A DNA stretch of 64,000 nucleotides from an uncultured Bacteroidales bacterium (lineage in GTDB: Bacteria; Bacteroidota; Bacteroidia; Bacteroidales; Bacteroidaceae), in the NCBI GenBank assembly GCA_902776455.1, contig CACYQI010000016.1, positions 1 through 64,000 of the forward strand. Direction: 5' to 3'. How positions within the stretch are numbered: position 1 is the first letter of the stretch; each line of letters opens with the position of its first letter. The position numbers and the translations under genes were made by a program. The notes under the pieces are model-generated. The model saw only the letters and a program-made list of their open reading frames with translations, was not told the DNA's origin and made no database searches. Below, in pieces: positions 16,337 through 24,872 of the stretch.

Positions 16337-17566
16337 ATGAATTTCGAATTCTTCATAGCCCGTCGCTACCTCTTTGCCAAGAAGAGCCACCATGCCATCA
16401 ACATCATCAGCGGCATCTCCGTGCTCGGCGTGGCCGTGGCAACAATGGCGATGGTGGTCACGCTGAGTGTCTTCAACGGCTTCCAAGACCTCGTGGCCGA
16501 CCTCTTCACCGCTTTCGACCCGGAACTCAAGGTAACTCCCATGGACGGACAAACCGTAAGCGCGAAGGACACCGCCTTGCTCCGACTGTCGAAGAACGAC
16601 ATGGTAGAAGTCTATACCCCAGTGCTCGAAGGCCAGGCTCTCGTGCTTCAGGAGGGACGGCAGCAAGTGGTGACCATAAAAGGCGTTGCCGACAACATTA
16701 CGAAGCAAACCCACATCGAGGACATCCTCTATGGCGACGGCTCTTTCTGCCTCCATGCCGACGTGCTGGAGTACGGCGTGCTTGGCATTCAGCTGGCTCA
16801 GCAACTCGGTCTCCCCGCCTTCTTCGAAAATCCTCTCCAAGTGTATGCACCGAAGCGAGGGGAGCGTGTCAACATTGGCAACCCGCTCTCTTCGTTCAAT
16901 CACGACGAGTTGCAAAGCCCCGGCGTCGTCTTCATGGTAAGGCAAGCCAAGTACGATGCCCACTACATCCTCACCAGTCTTCAGTTCGCCCAACGCATCT
17001 TCGATCGCCAAGGCAGAGTGTCGTCCGTCGAGCTGAAACTCAAGGACGGCATCAACACGGAGAAAGCTAAGGAGGCATTGCAAGCAGGGCTGGGCAAACG
17101 CTTCAAGGTGGAAGACCGCTACGAACAGCAGAACGAAGTGTTCAGCATCATGCGCATCGAGAAGTTCATCTCCTATATCTTCCTCTCCTTCATTCTCTTA
17201 GTGGCTTGCTTCAATATCATCGGTTCGCTCTCGATGCTGATGATAGACAAGCGACAAGACATCCAGACGTTGCGAAGCCTCGGCGCTACCGACTCGCAGA
17301 TATGTACCATCTTCCGCCTCGAGGGACACATCATCAGCCTGGCAGGAGCGTTGCTCGGCCTTGTGCTCGGTGCAGTCCTTTGCCTCGTACAGCAGGAGTA
17401 CGGCATCGTTACCATGGGCGACAGCGATGGGAACTTCATCATCGAAGCCTATCCCGTCAGCGTCTATCTGACAGACATCCTGCTTGTCCTTGCCACCGTC
17501 CTCGCCGTCGGTTGGCTCGCGATATGGTATCCGGTGAAGTATCTTGCAGGCAAGATACTGGATTAA
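16337..17566 (+). CDS. LolC/LolE-like ABC transporter permease (FtsX family)
   Basis: Inner-membrane permease of 409 residues, probably part of the LolCDE system that releases lipoproteins from the inner membrane. The LolC/E N-terminal signature is visible: FFIARRYLFAKKSHHAINII. The first helix (ISVLGVAVATMAMVVTLSVF) is followed by a large periplasmic MacB-like domain (about residues 50-270). Three C-terminal helices follow, with the FtsX motif TLRSLGATDSQICTIFRLEG. The ATPase partner is not in this window. The stop codon TAA lies in a GATTAAA heptad. The last 17 codons or so, with the adjoining repeat, are duplicated just downstream at 17671. Confidence 0.9.
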   Translation: MNFEFFIARRYLFAKKSHHAINIISGISVLGVAVATMAMVVTLSVFNGFQDLVADLFTAFDPELKVTPMDGQTVSAKDTALLRLSKNDMVEVYTPVLEGQALVLQEGRQQVVTIKGVADNITKQTHIEDILYGDGSFCLHADVLEYGVLGIQLAQQLGLPAFFENPLQVYAPKRGERVNIGNPLSSFNHDELQSPGVVFMVRQAKYDAHYILTSLQFAQRIFDRQGRVSSVELKLKDGINTEKAKEALQAGLGKRFKVEDRYEQQNEVFSIMRIEKFISYIFLSFILLVACFNIIGSLSMLMIDKRQDIQTLRSLGATDSQICTIFRLEGHIISLAGALLGLVLGAVLCLVQQEYGIVTMGDSDGNFIIEAYPVSVYLTDILLVLATVLAVGWLAIWYPVKYLAGKILD

Positions 17567-17770
17567 AGATTAAAGATTAAGGATTAAAGCTGTTTGCTTT
17601 GGTTCCTAAATACTGACAAGAAATAAAAACAAGCCCCTATGCGATGCTATTCAGCTCCCCAAAACAACAAAAGTATCTTGCACGCAAGATACTGGATTAA
17701 AGATTAAAGCTGTTTGCTTTGGTTCCAAACCTTAATCCTTAATCCTTAATCTATAATCTACAATCTATAA
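17562..17770. repeat. Heptad repeat (GATTAAA type) with duplicated gene tail
   Basis: AGTATCTTGCAGGCAAGATA, the last codons of the permease, recurs with one change at 17671. Each copy is followed by CTGGATTAAAGATTAAA and GCTGTTTGCTTTGGTTCC. The complementary arm (CCTTAATC heptads) lies at 17729-17766. So the element carried or copied flanking coding DNA. Confidence 0.8.
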
Positions 17771-17774
17771 CAAA

Positions 17775-19061
17775 ATGAGCACCGTTTATCCCTTTGCCCG
17801 CCCGCTTTATGTCATGGCCAAGCCAGCAGGACCGAAGTGCAATCTGAGGTGCCAGTACTGCTATTATTTAGAGAAGCAGCACTTAGCCCCCTCCCCCGTT
17901 CCCTCCCCCGAGGAGGAAGGGGGGGGCGCGGCAGGAAGCCTCCCCTCGGGGAGGTTTGGAGGGGGTCGGGGCTTCGGCATGTCCCCCAAGCTCCTCGAGC
18001 AATACATTCGCGACTACATCCAGCTGCAGCAGACCCCCGACGTGCTTTTCACCTGGCACGGCGGCGAGCCGATGCTCAAGCCCCTCAGTTTCTATCAGCA
18101 AGTTGTACGCCTCCAAAAATACTACGCTCAAGGCAAGCGCATCAGCAACAGCATTCAGACCAACGGCCTCCTGCTCACGCCAGAGTGGTGTAAGTTCCTT
18201 CACGACGAAGGATGGCTCGTGGGCATCAGCATCGACGGCACGCAAGAGCAGCACGATGCCTATCGCCTTGATGCCGTGGGCCGTGGCACGTGGAGTAGGG
18301 TAGTACGCAGCATACATCTGCTTAATGAATATGGCGTCGAGTGGAACGCAATGGCAACTGCCAATCACCACAACGCTAAGGACCCGCTTGCCTTCTACCA
18401 CTTCTTCCGCGACGAGCTGCGCTGCAAGTTCCTGCAGATAAGTCCCGTAGTGGAACGCATCAAGGAGCACAGCGACGGACGGCACTTGGCACAGCTCTTC
18501 GACGAGAACTGCCCGATAGCACCCTTCAGCATCCGACCCGAAGAATGGGGCAAATTCATGTGTACCATCTTTGACGAATGGGTGCGACACGACGTGGGGG
18601 AAGTCTTCGTGCAACTCTTCGACGCAGCACTTGCCGGATGGATGGGCGTGCCGCCCGGAGTGTGTGTCTATGCCGAAGAGTGCGGACATGCAGCCGTCAT
18701 GGAGCACAACGGCGATGTCTATTCCTGCGACCACTTCGTCTTCCCCGAGTATAAGTTGGGCAACATCCGCACCCATGGCTTGCTGCAGATGCTTTACGGC
18801 ACGAAGCAGAACCGTTTCAGCCGGATGAAGAAGGAAGCCCTTCCCCGCCAGTGCCGTGAGTGTCCTTGGCTCAAAGCCTGTCACGGAGAGTGCCCGCGAC
18901 TGCGTTTCCTCCACACAGCCGACGGCGAGCCGGGTCTCAACTACCTCTGTGCAGGCTACAAAATCTTCTTCCAGCACGTAGCTCCCTACATGGACTACAT
19001 GCGGAGCGAACTCATTGCCGGAAGACCTGCCAGCAACGTCATGAAGTTTGGAAGAATTTAG
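17775..19061 (+). CDS. Anaerobic sulfatase-maturating enzyme (radical SAM/SPASM)
   Basis: Radical SAM enzyme that oxidises a sulfatase active-site Cys or Ser to formylglycine. The first cluster motif is CNLRCQYC (Cys22, Cys26, Cys29), followed by the family tyrosine pair CYYLEK. The SPASM domain (about residues 270-400) has CVYAEECG, SCDHFVFPEYKLGNI and CRECPWLKACHGECP for two more iron-sulfur clusters. Residues about 38-67 (Pro/Gly-rich, APSPVPSPEEEGGG onward) are encoded by a GC-rich palindrome inserted in frame between the first motif and MSPKLLEQYI. Relatives have a shorter loop here. No sulfatase gene is in this window, so its substrate lies elsewhere. Confidence 0.92.
   Translation: MSTVYPFARPLYVMAKPAGPKCNLRCQYCYYLEKQHLAPSPVPSPEEEGGGAAGSLPSGRFGGGRGFGMSPKLLEQYIRDYIQLQQTPDVLFTWHGGEPMLKPLSFYQQVVRLQKYYAQGKRISNSIQTNGLLLTPEWCKFLHDEGWLVGISIDGTQEQHDAYRLDAVGRGTWSRVVRSIHLLNEYGVEWNAMATANHHNAKDPLAFYHFFRDELRCKFLQISPVVERIKEHSDGRHLAQLFDENCPIAPFSIRPEEWGKFMCTIFDEWVRHDVGEVFVQLFDAALAGWMGVPPGVCVYAEECGHAAVMEHNGDVYSCDHFVFPEYKLGNIRTHGLLQMLYGTKQNRFSRMKKEALPRQCRECPWLKACHGECPRLRFLHTADGEPGLNYLCAGYKIFFQHVAPYMDYMRSELIAGRPASNVMKFGRI
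17886..17974. repeat. GC-rich palindrome inside the sulfatase-maturase gene
   Basis: CCCTCCCCCGTTCCCTCCCC at the left and GGGGAGGTTTGGAGGGGG at the right belong to the CTCCCC/GGGGAG family. The host gene frame stays open. Confidence 0.75.
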
Positions 19062-19212
19062 AATAAACAGTTAAGGAATAAGGATTCAATCGCAACATAG
19101 AGGTGCAAAACAATTCTCAATTCTTCTTTCTTAATTCTCCTTTATTATTTCAGATATTCAACAATTAGCGAAAAAAAACGGGGAAAAGTGTCGCAGATTG
19201 TGAAAGATTTAT

Positions 19213-19220
19213 TATCTTTG
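19213..19220 (+). promoter_or_regulatory. -7 promoter box TATCTTTG of the GH109-like gene
   Basis: Matches TAnnTTTG, 29 nt before the ATG at 19250. Confidence 0.6.
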
Positions 19221-19249
19221 TGCATCAAATACGCTAAAACTAAATAACA

Positions 19250-20833
19250 ATGAACATCAAACAATTCTCCGTCGCACTCTTTGCGGCAACCGTTTTCTGT
19301 GTCTCTTCAATGGCTCAAAGCCTTAGTCCCAGCACAAAGACACACTGGGACAAGGGAACTCTCGTGGTTGATACTCCTACTCGTCCTGCCGGTCAGCAGC
19401 ATGTCTTAGGCCTCACAGCTCCCAAGCTTGAGACTGTCCGAGTGGCATTCGTTGGTCTTGGCATGCGAGGCCCTGGTGCCGTGGAACGTTTCACCTACAT
19501 TCCTGGCGTACAGATAGTAGCTCTTTGCGACTTTGTGGAAGCCCGTGCCGAAGCTTGCCAAAAGTATCTTCGCAATGCCGGTCTGCCCCCTGCAGACATC
19601 TATAGTGGCGAGAAGGGCTACGAAGAGATTTGCAAGCGCCCCGACATCGACCTTGTTTATGTAGCTACCGACTGGGATCACCACTTCCCTGTTGCCAAGT
19701 GTGCCCTCGAGAACGGCAAGCACACTGCCATCGAGGTGCCCAGTGCCATGAACCTCGAACAGTGCTGGGAACTCATCAACCTCAGTGAGCAGACACGCAA
19801 GCACTGCATGATCCTCGAGAACTGCTGCTACGACTGGTACGAACTCAATACGCTCAACATGGCACAGAACGGTGTCTTCGGCGAAGTTCTTCGTGGCGAA
19901 GGTGCGTACATCCATAACCTCGACGACTTCTGGGACTATTACTGGAAGAACCCCGACGGCAGCGACCCCGATAAGCTTGGCTGGCGCATGAAGTACAACA
20001 TGGAAAACCGCGGCGACGTCTATGCCACTCACGGCCTCGGCCCTGTTGCCCTCGCCATGAACATACACCGCGGCGACCGCTTCACCACGCTCGTTGCAAT
20101 GGACACCAAGAGCGCGCACGGCAAGGAATACGTCGAGAAGAAGACGGGCAAGCCCTGCACGAACTATCGCAACGGCGATCAGACGACCACCCTCATGCGT
20201 ACCCAAGAAGGCAAGGTCGTTGAGATTCAGCACAACGTTATGAACCCGCAGCCGTACAATCGCCTCTATAAGTTGACTGGCACGAAGGGCTATGCCACGA
20301 AGTACCCCGAGCAGCACTATGCTCTCGACAAGAGTCAGCTCACGGCCAGCGGCGTGGCTCCTAAGGTGGACGACCTCAGCTCTCACGGCTTCCTGCCCGC
20401 AGCAGAGCAGCAGGCACTTGTAGCCAAATACCAGCACCCCATCATCAAGAAGTATGGCGAGATGGCTCAGAAGGTGGGCGGTCACGGTGGCATGGACTTC
20501 TTCATGGACGCGCGCCTCGTCTATTGCCTGCAAAACGGACTGCCTCTCGACATGGATGTCTATGACCTCGCCGAGTGGTGCTGCCTGGCAGAGCTTGGTT
20601 CGCTGTCGATGGACAACAACTGCTGCGCTGTAGCCTTCCCTGACTTCACTCGTGGCTACTGGAATGTGCAGAAGGGCTTCCAGTTCGCTTGGGCTTCTCC
20701 TGCCGACGAGGCTGCCGTGCAGGCTGCTGCTGAGGCAAGCACTGAGGCACAGAAGCAACTTTGCGCCAAGAAGAAGCTTTGGGAGAAGTACGACAAGGCA
20801 AAGGAAAAGGCAGCAAAGAAGGGTAAGAAGTGA
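19250..20833 (+). CDS. Exported Gfo/Idh/MocA oxidoreductase, GH109-like glycosidase
   Basis: A 527-residue protein with a signal peptide (MNIKQFSVALFAATVFCVSS). The NAD-binding Rossmann domain reads RVAFVGLGMRGPGAVERF, as in the GH109 alpha-N-acetylgalactosaminidases, which use NAD in a redox-based hydrolysis. ATDWDHHFPVAKCALENGKH and ATHGLGPVALAMNI fit conserved family positions. If it is GH109, the substrate would be terminal GalNAc on mucin or glycolipids, but other exported Gfo/Idh/MocA dehydrogenases cannot be excluded. The C-terminus is a Lys-rich coiled-coil-like tail (EKAAKKGKK). Codon use is typical of a well-expressed gene. Confidence 0.82.
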   Translation: MNIKQFSVALFAATVFCVSSMAQSLSPSTKTHWDKGTLVVDTPTRPAGQQHVLGLTAPKLETVRVAFVGLGMRGPGAVERFTYIPGVQIVALCDFVEARAEACQKYLRNAGLPPADIYSGEKGYEEICKRPDIDLVYVATDWDHHFPVAKCALENGKHTAIEVPSAMNLEQCWELINLSEQTRKHCMILENCCYDWYELNTLNMAQNGVFGEVLRGEGAYIHNLDDFWDYYWKNPDGSDPDKLGWRMKYNMENRGDVYATHGLGPVALAMNIHRGDRFTTLVAMDTKSAHGKEYVEKKTGKPCTNYRNGDQTTTLMRTQEGKVVEIQHNVMNPQPYNRLYKLTGTKGYATKYPEQHYALDKSQLTASGVAPKVDDLSSHGFLPAAEQQALVAKYQHPIIKKYGEMAQKVGGHGGMDFFMDARLVYCLQNGLPLDMDVYDLAEWCCLAELGSLSMDNNCCAVAFPDFTRGYWNVQKGFQFAWASPADEAAVQAAAEASTEAQKQLCAKKKLWEKYDKAKEKAAKKGKK

Positions 20834-20856
20834 AGGAGCACAGCTCTAGTCCCTTT

Positions 20857-20944
20857 AGGGGCAAGGGGCAAGGGGCAAGGGGCAAGAGAATACCAGCAGC
20901 CAAAAACAATCCTCCTGCCCCTTGCCCCTTGCCCCTTGCCCCTT
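20857..20944. repeat. Heptad hairpin element (GGGGCAA type) with conserved loop
   Basis: Left arm GGGGCAAGGGGCAAGGGGCA, loop 20885-20913 (AGAATACCAGCAGCC then AAAAACAATCCT), right arm CCCCTTGCCCCTTGCCCCTT. Arms are almost perfectly complementary. Confidence 0.87.
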
Positions 20945-20946
20945 CT

Positions 20947-21049
20947 AAGAGGTTAGCGGTTAGAGGTAAGATGTTAGAGAATACTTCAGGCACCGAAGCC
21001 AGCATCCCAAACAATCCTCTAACCCCTAACCACTCACCCCTAACCACTA
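20947..21049. repeat. Heptad hairpin element (AGGTTAG type) with conserved loop
   Basis: Left arm from 20950, loop 20976-21018 (AGAGAATACTTCAGGCACCG, then CATCCCAAACAATCCT), right arm CTAACCCCTAACCACTCACC. It directly follows the GGGGCAA-type element and overlaps the 5' end of the cyclo-ligase gene. Confidence 0.85.
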
Positions 21050-21612
21050 AATCAGGGGCTGAGTCTGCCCCTGACCCGAAAGCCTCCTTGCGTCGGTTCA
21101 TCCGGACGCAGAAGAAACAATACACCGCTGCTGCGTTGGCAGCGATGTCCGAAGAGATATGTAGCAGAGTGCTTACTTCTGTCTGGTGGCAGGAGGCAGG
21201 CACTCTGCTTCTTTATTATCCTTTGGGCGACGAGGTGGATGTGCGCCCCTTGATACGAGAAGCCTTCGAAGGCGGCAAAAAGGTGCTCCTGCCTGTCGTG
21301 AAGGGCAGTGAGCTGGAGCTGCACCGCTACGAAGGCGAGGCTTCCCTAAAGGAAGGGGCCTTCGGCATCATGGAGCCGACGGGGCCTTTGTTTGCTGAGG
21401 AACGGTTCGACGAGATAGACCTTGCCGTCATTCCCGGTATGGCTTTCGACAGGGCTGGGTATCGTCTTGGCCGCGGCAAAGGCTATTACGACCGCCTCCT
21501 GCCGCTGCTCACCAAAGCCCGCCTCAAGGGAATATGCTTCGCCTTTCAGCTTCTCGACGAGGTTCCCACCGAGGCCCACGACATGCAAGTGCATGAGGTG
21601 CTAAGTTCCTGA
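20971..21612 (+). CDS. 5-formyltetrahydrofolate cyclo-ligase
   Basis: Cytosolic enzyme that converts 5-formyl-THF to 5,10-methenyl-THF with ATP. Conserved parts are SLRRFIRTQKKQY, LLYYPLGDEVDVRPLIREA, KKVLLPVV, and the signature IDLAVIPGMAFDRAGYRLG followed by RGKGYYDRLL. The start is unclear. Family similarity begins only at about 21081 (KASLRRF). Upstream codons are all repeat DNA, open back to a GTG at 20830 that overlaps the preceding TGA. I chose the ATG at 20971, preceded by AGAGGTAAG. It lies at the edge of the hairpin loop and gives a 213-residue protein with about 35 repeat-derived residues. Confidence 0.85.
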   Translation: MLENTSGTEASIPNNPLTPNHSPLTTKSGAESAPDPKASLRRFIRTQKKQYTAAALAAMSEEICSRVLTSVWWQEAGTLLLYYPLGDEVDVRPLIREAFEGGKKVLLPVVKGSELELHRYEGEASLKEGAFGIMEPTGPLFAEERFDEIDLAVIPGMAFDRAGYRLGRGKGYYDRLLPLLTKARLKGICFAFQLLDEVPTEAHDMQVHEVLSS

Positions 21613-21947
21613 CCCCTTTTCCATCTCCCACAGCCTCTCCTAAATCCTCCCCTAAAGGGAACCAACGGTCGACGGCCGTTCCGCCTGCGCCTGAGGAAAC
21701 AGCCGAAGGGAAAGTCAAGGACTTCTGAGGGTGTGTCAAAATACAATTAATATAATATAAACAACGGATTTGACGGATTTGACGGATTTAAGCCACGCTG
21801 ATAATCAGCATCTAAGATAATCCGTTGAATCAGTGTAATCCGTTGTTGTTAATTATGACACACCCTCTTGGGGTGAGGCTTCTCCCCTCGGGGAAGTTTG
21901 GAGGGGGGCGAGTAGTCCGAGGGGCAGAGGCTGTTGCAGCAGTGAAG
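21613..21947. other. Spacer with GC-rich palindromes and a MITE-like element
   Basis: GC-rich palindrome pieces at 21631-21672 and 21875-21925 flank the 141-bp terminal-inverted-repeat element at 21727. No gene is seen. Confidence 0.55.
21727..21867. mobile_element. MITE-like element with GAGGGTGTGTCA termini
   Basis: The left end GAGGGTGTGTCAAAAT and the complement of the right end (TGACACACCCTC) are inverted copies. Inside are three GACGGATTT nonamers and complementary AATCCGTTG copies around CTGATAATCAGC. There is no transposase. A related, degraded copy lies at 38911-39073. The termini resemble those of some Bacteroidetes insertion sequences, which is from memory. Confidence 0.6.
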
Positions 21948-22270
21948 AAATGTCAGAAGTTTTCGCATTACGGCTCGTTTTGACGGGCTTTTTTTGTTTC
22001 TGCAGCACTTTGGGTCGGAAAAGACAAAAGATGGGCTTATTTTTAATCGCTGCTGATAACCAATAGGTTACAAAGGAGGATTTTCCGAGGCGAAGTTAAG
22101 AAAGTATTGGGACGGCACGCAGTTCTGTTAAACGGAACAAAGAATGAAGTTGAAAGTTGAAAGTTGAGAATTGAAAATTAACGTGGAGGAAAAAGCGACA
22201 CAACGTGGAGAGTTGGCCGACACTGCACGGAGCATCGGAAAATGGGACGTGGCGTGCGGGTCGCAACGGC
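21948..22270 (-). repeat. Composite repeat element, copy 3
   Basis: Reverse orientation. GGGCTTATTTTTAATCGCTG, CTTAAGAAAGTATTG-like strings, CGGAACAAAGAATGAAGTTG, AAAGTTG heptads and the GTGGAG array (22183, 22205, degenerate 22227; 22-bp period). Confidence 0.75.
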
Positions 22271-22334
22271 ACGTAGAAGCACAAAATCATGTCGTGGTTT
22301 TTCGGCGTTGAAGCTTGGGGTTGCTGCTGCAGCT

Positions 22335-23237
22335 TCACTTCGATTTGCGCAACTGGCTGAGCAGCGATGCCACCTGGTCGGCACTTGCGCCTAAGGAGAT
22401 GGCTGTGCGGCAGTCCTGACTGGCGCGGCCTTTCTTCTTCATAGTCAGGTAGAGCGAGGCGCGGGTGAGGTAGCAGTCGGGGTTCTGCGGCTCGAGTTCG
22501 ATGGCTGTATTCGCGTCCTTTATGGCCTTCTCGTATTCCCTGCGCTGTTCGTACATGCCGCATCGCGTCAGGTAGTGGCGGGCGTGGGTGGGATAGAACT
22601 GTATGAGGGACTCGATTTGTTCCTGAGCTTCGCGCGGACGCCCGTCCTTGCTGCAGAGAATGGCGAGGCCGAGCCGTCCGTCTTCGTGCATCGGGTTGAG
22701 CTTGAGCAGGTGCTTGTAGTCGGCTCTAGCCTCCTTGTAGCGTCGGCTTGCGGTGTAGATGTAGGCGCGGAAGAAGAGTGCGTCTTCGTTGTCGGCATCG
22801 GATTCAAGAACCTTGTTGAAGTCGGCCAAAGCCCGCTCCTGGTTGTTTGTCTGCAAGTAGAGCGACGCACGTCCGAGAAGCAGATGCGGCGATTCAGGAA
22901 CGAGTTCGATGCCTTTGCCGTAGGCTTCCAGCGCCTTTTCGTTTTGTCCTCTGCGCTGATAAATCTCGGCAAGGTACTGATAGAGAATGGCGTTAGACTT
23001 CTTTGTCGGTTCGAGCTGAATGGTCTGCTGTATCATCTTCTCAGCCTTTTCGAGCGAGTCGGCAGCCAGTGTCTCGACGATGGTGCGGACGCTCTGCTCG
23101 TAGAGCTGTGCGTGAAGGCAAGTATAAGAAAATAAGAAAATAAGAAAATAAGAAAACCGTTTCACGTTCTTCTTCGCTCCAGGACTCCCCGCCTCCTTTA
23201 GGGGGAGGGATTGCTTTGGTTTTTCCATACTCAACAT
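22335..23237 (-). CDS. Exported tetratricopeptide-repeat protein
   Basis: A 300-residue protein made of about six TPR units from residue 70 on (for example NAILYQYLAEIYQRRGQNEK, then HYLTRCGMYEQRREYEKAIK). It probably acts as an envelope scaffold. The N-terminus is remarkable. The first 25 residues (KPKQSLPLKEAGSPGAKK) come from a GC-rich palindrome. The hydrophobic signal-peptide core FSYFLIFLFSYTCLHAQ is encoded by a tandem TTTTCTTA octamer repeat at 23118-23156. The start is uncertain between ATGs at 23237 and 23228. No partner or pathway can be named. The TPR assignment is firm and the function unknown. Confidence 0.85.
   Translation of the reverse strand: MLSMEKPKQSLPLKEAGSPGAKKNVKRFSYFLIFLFSYTCLHAQLYEQSVRTIVETLAADSLEKAEKMIQQTIQLEPTKKSNAILYQYLAEIYQRRGQNEKALEAYGKGIELVPESPHLLLGRASLYLQTNNQERALADFNKVLESDADNEDALFFRAYIYTASRRYKEARADYKHLLKLNPMHEDGRLGLAILCSKDGRPREAQEQIESLIQFYPTHARHYLTRCGMYEQRREYEKAIKDANTAIELEPQNPDCYLTRASLYLTMKKKGRASQDCRTAISLGASADQVASLLSQLRKSK
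23118..23156 (-). repeat. Tandem AAAATAAG octamers coding a signal-peptide core
   Basis: Four copies of AAAATAAG on the + strand. Read on the minus strand they encode the Phe/Leu/Ile-rich core of the TPR protein signal peptide. Confidence 0.75.
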
Positions 23238-23535
23238 TCAATTTTCAGCCTCTCCCCAACCCTCTCCTAAGGAGAGGGGCAGCCTCTCCCCAACCCTCTC
23301 CCGTGGGAGAGGGAGTTCTTCCCCTCGGGGGAGATAGAGGGGGGTCTTTTCAACTTTCAATTTTCAGCCTCTCCCCAACCCTCTCCCCAACCCTCACCTA
23401 AGGAGAGGGAGTTCTCCCCCTCGGGGGAGATAGAGGGGGTCTTTTCAACTTTCAATTTTCAGCCTCTCCCCAACCCTCTCCCGTGGGAGAGGGAGTTATT
23501 CCCCCTAAAGGGGGTTAGGGGGTCTTTTCAGCTTT
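23190..23535. repeat. Block of GC-rich palindromes and CAACTTTCAATTTTC heptads
   Basis: CAGCCTCTCCCCAACCCTCT occurs at several points, each paired with GAGGGAGTT and GGGGGTCTTTTC strings, alternating with AACTTTCAATTTTC. It fills the gap between the TPR gene start and the purA stop and has no gene. Confidence 0.8.
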
Positions 23536-24802
23536 CAATTTCAATGGTCTGTGCTCTGTCCGGGCCAACGCTGACGATGGTGATGGGTGTGCCGGTTGCT
23601 TTCTCGATGTAGGCGATGTAGTCCTTCAGAGCCTTCGGGAACTGGCTTTCGCTGGTCATCTGCGTCAGGTCGGTCTGCCATCCGGGCAAGGTCTCATAGA
23701 CGGCCTGCCAGCCTTCGGTGTCGTAGGGCATCTCGTCGGTGGTGACGCCATCCTTGGTGTATCCGGTGCATACCTTGATTTCGGCGAAGGAGTCGAGCAC
23801 GTCGCTCTTCATCATGATGAGTTGCGTCACGCCGTTTATCATAATGGCATAGCGCAAAGCCACAAGGTCGAGCCATCCGCAACGGCGGTTTCTTCCCGTC
23901 ACAGCCCCGTATTCGTGGCCTATCTCGCGTATCTTGTCGCCCGTCTCGTCGAAGAGTTCTACGGGGAATGGGCCACTGCCGACGCGGGTGGAGTAGGCCT
24001 TGAAGATGCCGAACACCTCGCCGATGGCTGTTGGTGCAACGCCGAGACCGGTGCAGACACCGCCGCTCACCGTGTTGGACGACGAGACGAAAGGATAGGT
24101 GCCGTGGTCGATGTCGAGCATCGTGCCCTGCGCACCTTCGGCCAGCACCGACTTGCCTTCAGCCAAAGCCTTGCCAAGCTCGATTTCTGTGTCGGCAAGG
24201 GTGAACTGACGCATATAGTCGATGCCCTGCATCCACTGCTTCTCTTCCTCCGCGATGTCGTAGTCGGTGTAGCCCAAGCCTTGCAGCGTCAGCTCGTGGC
24301 GAGCCTTGAGCGCCGCATATTTCTCCTTGAAGTTCTCGAGGATGTCGCCTACGCGAAGTCCTGTGCGGCTTGCCTTTTCGCTGTAAGTCGGGCCGATGCC
24401 CTTGCCCGTGGTGCCTACCTTGTTCTTTCCCTTGGCAGCCTCGTAGGCACGGTCCAGCACTCGGTGCGTGGGCAGGATGAGGTGGGCGCGCTTGCTGATG
24501 TGCAGGCGACTCTTGAGGTCGTAGCCGGCATCCTCCAGCTCGCGGGCTTCCTGCATGAAGAGGTCGGGAGCAATGACACAGCCATTACCTATGATGTTGA
24601 GCTTGCCTTCGTCGAAGATGCCGCTGGGTATGCTGCGGAGCACAAACTTCTTTCCTTCGAAGATGATGGTGTGCCCGGCGTTGGGGCCGCCTGCGAAACG
24701 TGCCACGATGTCGTACCTCGGAGTGAACACATCCACTACCTTTCCTTTTCCTTCGTCGCCGAAAACGATGCCAAGCAAGGCATCCACTTTACCTTTTTTC
24801 AT
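23528..24802 (-). CDS. purA: Adenylosuccinate synthase
   Basis: Cytosolic GTP-dependent enzyme joining IMP and aspartate, the first committed step to AMP. The 424-residue length is normal. The GDEGKGK phosphate loop is near residue 14 (LLGIVFGDEGKGKVVD), followed by FAGGPNAGHTI. GTTGKGIGPTYSEKASRTGL binds IMP. EGAQGTMLDIDHGTYPFVSS and the GRNRRCGWLDLVALRYA stretch are conserved. The fur-like gene lies upstream on the same strand 70 bp away, an arrangement common in Bacteroidales. The short gap holds AGGTTAG-type heptads. Confidence 0.96.
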   Translation of the reverse strand: MKKGKVDALLGIVFGDEGKGKVVDVFTPRYDIVARFAGGPNAGHTIIFEGKKFVLRSIPSGIFDEGKLNIIGNGCVIAPDLFMQEARELEDAGYDLKSRLHISKRAHLILPTHRVLDRAYEAAKGKNKVGTTGKGIGPTYSEKASRTGLRVGDILENFKEKYAALKARHELTLQGLGYTDYDIAEEEKQWMQGIDYMRQFTLADTEIELGKALAEGKSVLAEGAQGTMLDIDHGTYPFVSSSNTVSGGVCTGLGVAPTAIGEVFGIFKAYSTRVGSGPFPVELFDETGDKIREIGHEYGAVTGRNRRCGWLDLVALRYAIMINGVTQLIMMKSDVLDSFAEIKVCTGYTKDGVTTDEMPYDTEGWQAVYETLPGWQTDLTQMTSESQFPKALKDYIAYIEKATGTPITIVSVGPDRAQTIEIES

Positions 24803-24872
24803 TTTTTTTGTTCTTATTTAGCGGTTGGTGGTTAGTGGTTACTTCTTACCTCTAACCTCTCTCTTTAACTTT

